Source of the DNA: Methanobrevibacter sp.
GTDB lineage: Archaea; Methanobacteriota; Methanobacteria; Methanobacteriales; Methanobacteriaceae
Direction: 5' to 3'
NCBI RefSeq assembly: GCF_015062985.1
Contig: NZ_SUTI01000005.1
Span: 1 to 40,234 of the forward strand
Length of the DNA: 40,234 nucleotides
The notes under the pieces are model-generated. The model was not told the DNA's origin, did not search any database, and saw nothing but the letters and a program-made list of their open reading frames with translations. Both the position numbers and the translations under genes were made by a program. Shown piece by piece: positions 32,803 to 40,234 of the stretch (position 1 is the first letter of the stretch; each line of letters opens with the position of its first letter).

Positions 32803-34080
32803 CTAATCATCCCTTAATCTTGTCTTGAATGAATTTGCATGGGCAAAGAATCCTTCATACTCGGCAATCGGCACGGAAGTCTTGGACAATTCCTTAAGGC
32901 CTTCTTTGGTGATTCTTTGAACTGTCGGCTTTTTGATGAACGCTTCAGTTGAGAGACCTGAATACATTTTAGCTCCTCCGCCGGTAGGCAGAACGTGATT
33001 TGTACCTGATCCATAGTCTCCTGCCGCAACGGGTGAGTATGCACCCAAGAATATTGAACCTGCATTGTTGATGTGTGAGAGTGTCCCGTCATCGTCTTTT
33101 GTGGATATGATTAAATGTTCGGGAGCGTATTCGTTTGTAACATGAATCGCTTCCTCAAAAGTGTCAGTGATAATGATTTTTCCACTTTTTGACAATGATT
33201 CCTCAATTATTTCACGTCTAGGAGCAACTTCAGTCAACTCTTTAACGAATTCATCGGTTTCAATGGCCAATTTTTCTGAATCTGTCACTAAAAAGCAGGA
33301 CGCATTAGGGTCGTGCTCGGCCTGAGCCAAAATATCGGTTGCCAAAAATTCAGGATTTGCGGTTTCATCGGCCAAAATCAGAACTTCAGACGGTCCAGCC
33401 GGAAACTCGATGTCAACTTGACCATAGACCAATTTCTTTGCGGCTGTAACGAATATGTTTCCGGGACCAACAATCTTTTCCACGCGAGGTATTGACTCTG
33501 TTCCATAGGCAAGCCCGGCTATTGCCTGAGCTCCTCCGACCTTATAGATTTCATCGGCACCGGCAATATCCGCTGCAACCAAAATCGCATCAAGAATCTT
33601 TCCGTCCTTTTGGGGAGGTGTTACGCATACAACCTTTTCGACACCTGCAATCTTTGCGGGAATTACTGTCATCAGTATTGAAGAGGGATATGCCGCTCTA
33701 CCGCCCGGGATATAGCATCCTGCAGAGTTGATTGGCCTTACGATTTGGCCTGCAATGATGCCTGGATTAACTTCAATTTCCCAGCCTGATGGAATCTGCT
33801 TTTTGTGGAACTTCTCAATGTTGGATGCCGCCTGTTTTAAGGCAACCAGCAATGAATCGTCCAAAGTGTCGTAAGCCTCCCTGATTTCATCTTCTGAAAC
33901 CTTCAGGTTTTCTATTGTAACACCGTCAAACTTCTCCGTATATTCCCTGATAGCATCATCCTTATTATCCTTTACATTATTTAAAATGTCAGAAACTATG
34001 TCCAAAACCTTGTTTACATCCTCTTCTGACCTTTTGATGGTTTCGGCCAAATCAATCTCTGAATACTTAAGAATCTCCAT
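32803..34080 (-). CDS. hisD: Histidinol dehydrogenase
   Basis: The protein has 425 residues. It oxidises histidinol to histidine in two NAD-dependent steps at a zinc site. Signatures include IPGGRAAYPSSILMT, VGPGNIFVTAAKK, GPSEVLILAD, AQAEHDPNA and the late EHL/NHVLPTGG region. I start it at ATG 34080; the open frame reaches 34149, but that extension overlaps ilvD and does not resemble HisD. It lies 8 bp after ilvD and directly abuts the acetyltransferase gene. Confidence 0.96.
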   Translation of the reverse strand: MEILKYSEIDLAETIKRSEEDVNKVLDIVSDILNNVKDNKDDAIREYTEKFDGVTIENLKVSEDEIREAYDTLDDSLLVALKQAASNIEKFHKKQIPSGWEIEVNPGIIAGQIVRPINSAGCYIPGGRAAYPSSILMTVIPAKIAGVEKVVCVTPPQKDGKILDAILVAADIAGADEIYKVGGAQAIAGLAYGTESIPRVEKIVGPGNIFVTAAKKLVYGQVDIEFPAGPSEVLILADETANPEFLATDILAQAEHDPNASCFLVTDSEKLAIETDEFVKELTEVAPRREIIEESLSKSGKIIITDTFEEAIHVTNEYAPEHLIISTKDDDGTLSHINNAGSIFLGAYSPVAAGDYGSGTNHVLPTGGGAKMYSGLSTEAFIKKPTVQRITKEGLKELSKTSVPIAEYEGFFAHANSFKTRLRDD

Positions 34081-34088
34081 AATCAACA

Positions 34089-35738
34089 CTACCTTAGGAT
34101 AGCACCGGTATCTGCGGAGTGAACCAGCTTTTGATATAATGCCAACCATCCGTCAACATCGCTTTCAGGATGTTTAACTGATTTTAACCTTTCCTCTATC
34201 TCTTCATCTGAAAGTTCAACATTGATTGACCTGTTGTTGATGTCAATTTCTATAATATCACCGTTTTGGATTGCTGCAATCGGGCCGTCTTCCCTCGCTT
34301 CAGGTGAAACATGGCCTATGCAAGGACCTCTGGTTCCTCCTGAAAATCTTCCGTCGGTGATTAGGCCCACATCCTTAATGTTCATTCCAGCAAGTGCTGA
34401 AGTCGGATTGAGCATTTCGCGCATTCCCGGACCGCCTTTAGGCCCTTCATATCTGATTACAACTATGTCACCTTCAGCGATTTCATGGTCGAATATCGCT
34501 TTTGTAACTTCCTCTTCTGAGTCATAAACTTTTGCAGGCCCTTTAAGATGCATTAGATTATCTGCAACTGCACCTTTCTTAACGACACTACCGTTAGGAG
34601 CGAGATTTCCTTTCAATATTGCAATTCCACCGTCCTCATGCACCGGATTATCCAATGTATGGATGACATCGGTATTCTTATTTTCAACGCTTTCCAGGTT
34701 TTCCCTGATTGTCTTGCCTGTCACGGTCAATTGGTCAGCGTCAATTTTGTCACCCAAGGTTTTCAATACAGCCTGAATACCACCCGCCAAGTGCAAATCC
34801 ATCATTGAATCTTCACCGGCCGGAGAAATTAGGGCGATGTGAGGCACGTTTCTTGAAATTTCATCAAACAATTCCAAGTCCACATCCACGCCTTCAACTT
34901 CACTGGCGATTGCAGGTATGTGAAGTGCGGTATTTGATGATCCGCCCAATGCCATGTCGACTGCAATTGCATTGTTGAATGCTTCCTGGGTTAGAATGTC
35001 GGATGGCTTGATGTCTTGCTTAACAAGTTCGATTATCTGCTTTCCGGACTCGAATGCAATTTGATTGTTTTCCTCTGTTCTTGCATGGGTTGTTGCACAT
35101 GTCGGAAGGGAGAGCCCAAATGTTTCTGTAATGCATGCCATGGTGTTTGCAGTGAATAAACCTGAACAGCTTCCAGCACCAGGACAGGCGCATCTTTCAA
35201 GTTCATTGACTTCCTCTTCAGTCATCTTGCCGGCTGAATAAGCGCCGACCGCTTCAAAAACAGTAATCAAATCGGCAGGCTTTCCGTTATATTCGCCTGA
35301 TTGCATCGGTCCGCCTGTGACAACAATGGATGGAACATCCACCCTTGCCGCACCCATTATCATTCCAGGAACTACCTTATCGCAGCTTGGAATCAATACC
35401 AATCCATCGAATGCATGTCCTTTTGTCATGCTTTCAACGGTTGCGGCGATGATTTCCCTTGAAGGAAGTGAATACTTCATTCCCTCATGGTTCATGCTTA
35501 TTCCGTCACAAACCGCCATGGTGTCAAACTCAAATGGAACACCTCCGGCGGCAATGATTCCTTCCTTTACGAATTCCACAAGTTCCCTTAAGTGGATATG
35601 GCCCGGCACGATATCAGTAAAGCTGTTTGCTATACCGATGAACGGTTTTTTGAAATCTTCATCATCAAGACCACAGGCCCTTAAAAGAGATCTGTGTGGC
35701 GCTCTTTGAATTCCTTTTTTTACACTATCACTTTTCAT
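34089..35738 (-). CDS. ilvD: Dihydroxy-acid dehydratase
   Basis: The 549-residue iron-sulfur dehydratase converts dihydroxy acids to 2-oxo acids, the step after IlvC. Cluster cysteines are visible in IPSCDKVVPGM and CPGAGSCSGLFTANTM. The C-terminal half has the swivelling domain with GRFSGGTRGPCIGHVSPEA (about 450-470). It is 16-20 kb from the other ilv genes and heads a three-gene unit with hisD and an acetyltransferase. AT-rich TATA-like sequence precedes the start. Confidence 0.97.
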   Translation of the reverse strand: MKSDSVKKGIQRAPHRSLLRACGLDDEDFKKPFIGIANSFTDIVPGHIHLRELVEFVKEGIIAAGGVPFEFDTMAVCDGISMNHEGMKYSLPSREIIAATVESMTKGHAFDGLVLIPSCDKVVPGMIMGAARVDVPSIVVTGGPMQSGEYNGKPADLITVFEAVGAYSAGKMTEEEVNELERCACPGAGSCSGLFTANTMACITETFGLSLPTCATTHARTEENNQIAFESGKQIIELVKQDIKPSDILTQEAFNNAIAVDMALGGSSNTALHIPAIASEVEGVDVDLELFDEISRNVPHIALISPAGEDSMMDLHLAGGIQAVLKTLGDKIDADQLTVTGKTIRENLESVENKNTDVIHTLDNPVHEDGGIAILKGNLAPNGSVVKKGAVADNLMHLKGPAKVYDSEEEVTKAIFDHEIAEGDIVVIRYEGPKGGPGMREMLNPTSALAGMNIKDVGLITDGRFSGGTRGPCIGHVSPEAREDGPIAAIQNGDIIEIDINNRSINVELSDEEIEERLKSVKHPESDVDGWLALYQKLVHSADTGAILR

Positions 35739-36022
35739 TTAATCACACAATTTAATCAAATCACTATTATATATCTCGCTAATGTCTTTTATAATAATAT
35801 GATTTTTGAAAAAATGAGTAAAAAATAATGTGTAATCTACATGACCAAACAAATATTTGAAAATTAGTAGTTGCAATTTAATATTTTGAAAAATATGATT
35901 ATTCTAATAAAAGAATTTTCATGAAAAGTATAAAATTATCGTTCGAAAATCCAATTAAAATTAAGTTGAAATTTTTGTAAAAAATAAAAAATAATGGGAA
36001 AATTAAATTTCCCATAACGTGT
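35739..36022. other. AT-rich intergenic region between adhesin 3' end and ilvD
   Basis: This 284-bp stretch holds the adhesin terminator (35979-36015) and TATA-like sequences for ilvD on the minus strand (GATATATAAT near 35765-35777). No ORF or RNA structure beyond these was recognised. Confidence 0.6.
35979..36015 (-). terminator. Hairpin terminator after the adhesin gene
   Basis: ATGGGAAA (35994-36001) and TTTCCCAT (36008-36015) form a perfect 8-bp stem with a 6-base loop. On the minus strand it is followed by a T-rich run (35993-35979). It begins 8 bases after the adhesin stop codon. Confidence 0.75.
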
Positions 36023-39000
36023 TTAAATTTTTCTTCTCAAAGTCACACCGACTATTGCAAGTAATGCTAATACAACGATTACAAGTGGATTACCTGTAGG
36101 ATGTTTCTGTAGGGTAGTAACCGGAGGTTCTGGAGGTTCTGGAACGTCCTCAACAGTCACGTCAGCAGTGTCATTGTTGTTAGATAAGTCAGGGTCGTAA
36201 GTATCACTTACAACATAAGCCTCGTTAACAAAATGACCGGTTCTTAATGCTTGAGCAACTATGATAAGAGATACAGTGTCACCTTTTCTCAAGTCACCGA
36301 TAGTCCAAATTCCTGTTTCCGGATCATAACTGCCCATGGTTACATTGCAGCTGATGAATTTAAGTCCATCAGGCAATACATCGTATGCACGAGAGTTTAT
36401 AGCATCGTCTGGTCCTAAATTAGTAACAACAATTTCAAATGTAATGTTATCTCCAACTTTAGCATTAGCCTTATCAACATTCTTAATAAGCATTAAATCA
36501 GCTTCAGGAGGAACATCAGTTGTATTGTTGGCTCTATTGTTTGTTTCGTTAGGATCAGGAGTATCGGAACTGACGTTTGCAAAGTTGACAATTGTCTTAT
36601 TGGTAACTTTTACAATTGAGACAATGTTCAATTCTCTGGATTGACCTTTTGCAATGTCACCCAATTTCCAAATACCGGTTGCAGGATCATAAGCACCTCT
36701 TGAATCATCTGAAACATAAACTAAGTCAGCAGGAAGTTTATCTGACATGATTGCATTTACAGCAGTGTCAGGACCATTGTTTTTGACAATGATTGTCCAG
36801 GTGACTCTGTCATTATAATGGGAAACTTTTTTAGAAACTAATTTTATAATTTCTAAGTCTGCGCGTGGTACTGGAGTTATTGTACAGTTTACAGTAATGT
36901 TATTACCGTAAGGAGGAACAAGGGTTCCATTGTTGGTTAGATTTCCAGTAGCATCAGCCAATACTTTGACAGTGATTACAGCACTTGAATTAGCAGAAAT
37001 GTTAGTAATGGTCCAGTAGATCACTTGGCCATCTGCAACAAAGCTGACTAAATCAGCACCATCCACTTTATAATCATTCGCATATACTAAACCTTCAGGC
37101 AAGCTGTCAATAACGGTTAAGTTATTTGTGTAGTCGACATCAACAGTGTTTGTGACAGTCAAGTAGTATTCCACAATTGTGTGAGTATATGGTGTAGTAT
37201 CGTTAACTGTCTTGTTAATGTCCGGATTCCTATTGACAATAACTGTTTCGTTGTCGTAGTTATTGGTGTAGTTAGACTCTGTTTCATTACATGTTACGTT
37301 GACGTAATTGGTAAATGTACCATCGGTCAATGCACGGGTATAGAGAGTTAAGGTCTCTTCTGTACCGTTGCCCATAGTGCCAATAGTCCAAACGTCGTTT
37401 GCGTAAGTACCTTTAGTTGCAGCGTAGTCGACAAATGCAAATTGACTTGGTAAAGCTTCATTCAATTTGACATCAGTCGCAGCAGAACCATTAGCAGCAT
37501 TTGAAACTTTAATGGTCCAAATAACAATATCGCCAACGAAGTAAGCGTCTTTATCAGCTGTTTTAACAACGGACACATCAACTAAAGGTTGTACTTCAAT
37601 AGTAGCATTGACTTTATCACTGGAACCATCAGGATAAATGATAGTCTCATTGTTAACTTTAATACCAACAGCATTCGCTTGAGCTTTAACCGCAATGACA
37701 GCAGTTGTTCCTGCTGAAATGTTGGTAATCACCCAAGTAACGTTATTGCCGCTGACAATAGCATCAACAACAACATCAGCACCAGTAATGTAAAGAGTTT
37801 CAATATAATCCACACCATCAGGCAAACTATCAACAACAGTTAAATTATTGACATAATCCACATCTCCATTGTTAATGACAGTTAAATAATAGGTAACGTT
37901 CTCATGGAGGAACGGTTTGGTATTATTAACCTCTTTAACAGGAGGAGTCTTAATAATCTTAACTGTAGCATTATCATAGTTATTGGTGTAGTTCCACTCA
38001 GTTTCATTACAGGTTACATTTACATAGTTTGTAAATGTACCATTGGTTCTTGCACGTGTGTAAATAGTCAAGGTCTCTTCAGTACCATTGCCCATTGTAC
38101 CAATGGTCCAAATATCGTTTTCGTAAGTTCCTTTGGTTGCTTCGTATCTGAGGAATGTGAACTGATCAGGTAATAATTCACTCAATCTGACATTAGTTGC
38201 GGTTGAGCCATTGAAAGCATTGGATACTTTAACAGTCCAAACAACAACGTCTCCAACGAAGGACACAGGCCTGTCAACAGATTTCACGACAGCCACGTCA
38301 ACGATAGGCTGTACCTCAATAGTAGCATTGACTTTATCACTGGAACCATCAGGATAAATGATAGTCTCATTGTTAACTTTAATACCAACAGCATTCGCTT
38401 GAGCTTTAACCGCAATGACAGCAGTTGTTCCTGCTGAAATGTTGGTAATCACCCAAGTAACGTTATTGCCGCTGACAATAGCATCAACAACAACATCAGC
38501 ACCAGTAATGTAAAGAGTTTCAATATAATCCACACCATCAGGCAAACTATCAACAACAGTTAAATTATTGACATAATCCACATCTCCATTGTTAATGACA
38601 GTTAAATAATAGGTAACGTTCTCATGGAGGAACGGTTTGGTATTATTAACCTCTTTAACAGGAGGAGTCTTAATAATCTTAACTGTAGCATTATCATAGT
38701 TATTGGTGTAGTTCCACTCAGTTTCATTACAGGTTACATTTACATAGTTTGTAAATGTACCATTGGTTCTTGCACGTGTGTAAATAGTCAAGGTCTCTTC
38801 AGTACCATTGCCCATGAATCCAATATTCCAAACGCCATTTACATAAGTACCTTTAGTTGCAGTGTAGTTAATGAAATTAAATTGATTTGGTAAAACATCA
38901 TTCAATATGACATCAGTAGCATTGGTACCATTGAAAGCATTGGATACTTTAATAGTCCAAACAACAACATCACCAACGAAATGTTCAGGCAAATCAACAG

Positions 39001-40234
39001 TCTTAATAACAGACACATCAACAATAGGAAGTACTTCAACAGGTTCTTTAACCTCTTTGTTATATCCGTTAGGACCAATCAATACAACCTTGTTAGTTAA
39101 GTTACCAACATCATAAGCGCCGACTAAAATAGTGATTATAGCCGGAGTATCTGGAGCGATTTCAGTAATTATCCAAGTAATATTGCGGGTTGCGTTGTCA
39201 TAAACACCCTCTTGAATAACACGAGCGCCTGTGATGTTAACAGTCTCAATATAATCTAAACCATAAGGCATGCTATCGATAACAGTCAAGGTCTCATTGT
39301 AAACACCAGTTCCGATGTTAGTAATTGTAATGTTAAATTTAACGAATTCGTGATAGTACACAGTACTTACATTAGCGGTCTTATTAACATCAGGAGCATA
39401 AGTGTTGTTAACTATCCAGTAGTAAGGTGTACTATTGGTAATGTTAGTAGTATAACCTGGAACACCAACATCGACTTCGTCAATGGAATACTTGATCAAT
39501 GTACCGTTATGTCTAAACTTATCTAAGCCTTCAAAGGTGTAAGTCCAATCATTGGAAACACTTAGAGTAGTATTTTTAATAGCAGTACCATCAGCAAGTA
39601 AAACGACAGTGACATTAGCAGGTCTTTGACCGCTGATGTTATTACCATCATTCCAAACTTTAACAACTGTAACGTTAATCAATTCAATGACGTGAGTATT
39701 GTTAATCACAAAGCTAACATTATCTCCGGTAATTTCAGCAGTATAATTAATAACTTCAGTTTCGTTAATACTGTAAACAATCAAAGTACCGTAGTTTTCA
39801 TACTTATCTAAATCATGGAAAGTAAATGTCCAATTATTAGTATCATTCAAAACAGCAGTACGAATAACGGTTTCATTTTTAATCAAATTAACAGTGACAT
39901 TATCAGGTCTGACACCGTCTTGGTTATTATTGTCAGTCCAAACTTTAACAACAGTAACATTAACCAATTCAATAACATGAGTGTTATTAACAATAAATTC
40001 ATAGTTATTTCCAGTAATTTTAACAGTGTAATTCTCAAGCTCATCCTCAGTAACAGTATAATTGATCAAAGTACCATTGTTCTGATACTTATCTAAACCT
40101 TCGAAGACGTATCTCCAATTATTAGTATCATTTAAAACAACAGTAGCAATAACAGTCTCATTATTTTTAACCAAATGAATAGTTACACTAGCATTCCTGA
40201 CACCGTCTTGATTATCATTGTCAGTCCAAACTTT
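36023..40234 (-). CDS. Giant adhesin-like surface protein, Cna-B and DUF11 repeats (5' end outside window)
   Basis: At least 1403 residues are visible and the frame runs off the right edge. From the N-terminal side there are three Cna-B-type repeats (KVWTDNNNQDGVRP and variants, ~67 residues each). Nine DUF11-type beta-sandwich modules follow (~110-120 residues), alternating between a 'KEVNNTKP' form and a 'VDVSVVKT...GDVVVWTIKVSN' form. The protein then has a short PEPPEPP spacer and ends with TGNPLVIVVLALLAIVGV and RRKI, a C-terminal membrane anchor. It is rich in Asn-x-Ser/Thr sequons. This architecture fits the adhesin-like proteins abundant in gut Methanobrevibacter. An export signal should lie upstream of the window. 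Confidence 0.92.
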   Translation of the reverse strand, partial: KVWTDNDNQDGVRNASVTIHLVKNNETVIATVVLNDTNNWRYVFEGLDKYQNNGTLINYTVTEDELENYTVKITGNNYEFIVNNTHVIELVNVTVVKVWTDNNNQDGVRPDNVTVNLIKNETVIRTAVLNDTNNWTFTFHDLDKYENYGTLIVYSINETEVINYTAEITGDNVSFVINNTHVIELINVTVVKVWNDGNNISGQRPANVTVVLLADGTAIKNTTLSVSNDWTYTFEGLDKFRHNGTLIKYSIDEVDVGVPGYTTNITNSTPYYWIVNNTYAPDVNKTANVSTVYYHEFVKFNITITNIGTGVYNETLTVIDSMPYGLDYIETVNITGARVIQEGVYDNATRNITWIITEIAPDTPAIITILVGAYDVGNLTNKVVLIGPNGYNKEVKEPVEVLPIVDVSVIKTVDLPEHFVGDVVVWTIKVSNAFNGTNATDVILNDVLPNQFNFINYTATKGTYVNGVWNIGFMGNGTEETLTIYTRARTNGTFTNYVNVTCNETEWNYTNNYDNATVKIIKTPPVKEVNNTKPFLHENVTYYLTVINNGDVDYVNNLTVVDSLPDGVDYIETLYITGADVVVDAIVSGNNVTWVITNISAGTTAVIAVKAQANAVGIKVNNETIIYPDGSSDKVNATIEVQPIVDVAVVKSVDRPVSFVGDVVVWTVKVSNAFNGSTATNVRLSELLPDQFTFLRYEATKGTYENDIWTIGTMGNGTEETLTIYTRARTNGTFTNYVNVTCNETEWNYTNNYDNATVKIIKTPPVKEVNNTKPFLHENVTYYLTVINNGDVDYVNNLTVVDSLPDGVDYIETLYITGADVVVDAIVSGNNVTWVITNISAGTTAVIAVKAQANAVGIKVNNETIIYPDGSSDKVNATIEVQPLVDVSVVKTADKDAYFVGDIVIWTIKVSNAANGSAATDVKLNEALPSQFAFVDYAATKGTYANDVWTIGTMGNGTEETLTLYTRALTDGTFTNYVNVTCNETESNYTNNYDNETVIVNRNPDINKTVNDTTPYTHTIVEYYLTVTNTVDVDYTNNLTVIDSLPEGLVYANDYKVDGADLVSFVADGQVIYWTITNISANSSAVITVKVLADATGNLTNNGTLVPPYGNNITVNCTITPVPRADLEIIKLVSKKVSHYNDRVTWTIIVKNNGPDTAVNAIMSDKLPADLVYVSDDSRGAYDPATGIWKLGDIAKGQSRELNIVSIVKVTNKTIVNFANVSSDTPDPNETNNRANNTTDVPPEADLMLIKNVDKANAKVGDNITFEIVVTNLGPDDAINSRAYDVLPDGLKFISCNVTMGSYDPETGIWTIGDLRKGDTVSLIIVAQALRTGHFVNEAYVVSDTYDPDLSNNNDTADVTVEDVPEPPEPPVTTLQKHPTGNPLVIVVLALLAIVGVTLRRKI
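37596..38815 (-). repeat. 500-bp perfect direct repeat inside the adhesin gene
   Basis: Bases 37596-38095 and 38316-38815 are identical by line-by-line comparison. The repeat period is 720 bp, or 240 codons, so the frame is kept. Outside the 500 bp the two units drop to clearly diverged sequence. The repeat covers one whole DUF11 module and part of the next. Confidence 0.9.
39420..40234 (-). repeat. Tandem Cna-B repeats in the adhesin
   Basis: About 204-bp units recur near 39650, 39955 and 40230 (reading KVWxDxNN at each start), each with GLDKY/DLDKYE...GTLI near the middle. They are diverged at DNA level, unlike the 500-bp repeat, and continue beyond the right edge. Confidence 0.75.

Noticed and set aside
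34081..34149. Longer start for hisD
   Set aside because: It overlaps the ilvD coding end in another frame and does not resemble HisD; ATG 34080 fits.
37904..38893. Plus-strand ORFs of about 90 codons inside the adhesin
   Set aside because: Two identical ones arise from the 500-bp repeat and are antisense shadows of the adhesin frame with no ribosome sites.

Overview
The window is AT-rich archaeal chromosome from a methanogen of the order Methanobacteriales, most likely Methanobrevibacter. The evidence is a fused Fae-Hps enzyme, a methanogenesis marker 12-like protein, a CfbB/CbiA-type amidase, the tail of what looks like Mtd, an archaeal LSm protein, an archaeal threonyl-tRNA synthetase, a non-discriminating-type aspartyl-tRNA synthetase and a large Cna-B/DUF11 adhesin-like surface protein. 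Start sites mostly carry GGTGA/GGAGG-like ribosome sites, and TTTATATA-type TATA boxes are visible. No tRNA, rRNA, CRISPR array, transposase or prophage was seen.

Layout. 1-150: tail of mtd on the plus strand with a terminator. 215-3360: hisB, a two-cluster ferredoxin, a ModE-type regulator and a MOP-family flippase, all minus. 3411-8424: an iron-sulfur flavoprotein, a coiled-coil protein (plus), a zinc-ribbon protein, fae-hps and thrS. 8730-12050: a cfbB/cbiA-like gene and a polysaccharide polymerase-like membrane protein (plus), converging on a membrane-anchored Mrr-like protein. 12164-14381: surE, a small leaderless-looking gene divergent from an LSm gene, and mmp12. 14430-18261: ilvB-ilvN-carbonic anhydrase-ilvC, all minus. 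18360-19874: a DUF2085 plus zinc-ribbon pair, and argF. 19928-22122: a TMEM175-like protein, a broken-looking small gene and purD. 22235-24541: a plus-strand MATE-MarR-nitroreductase operon with tandem palindromes at its promoter. 24542-31612: a long minus-strand run (hypothetical, argS, signal peptidase, hemL, cbiC, a BaiN/HI0933-like flavoprotein, aspS). 31613-32256: a gene-poor stretch with two strong RNA-fold candidates and a tiny hydrophobic ORF with a near-perfect ribosome site. 32257-35738: ilvD-hisD-acetyltransferase. 36023 to the right edge: the 3' part of a giant adhesin-like gene.

Functional themes are amino-acid synthesis (branched chain, histidine, arginine), tetrapyrrole/F430/cobamide synthesis (hemL, cbiC, cfbB/cbiA), aminoacyl-tRNA synthesis, one-carbon/ribose metabolism and cell-surface biogenesis (flippase, polymerase, signal peptidase, adhesin). 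The most unusual parts are the 31.6-32.2 kb intergenic region, the 500-bp perfect internal repeat in the adhesin, the carbonic anhydrase inside the ilv cluster, the tandem operator-like palindromes before the MATE operon, and the disrupted small gene behind purD. The core metabolic genes otherwise look ordinary.
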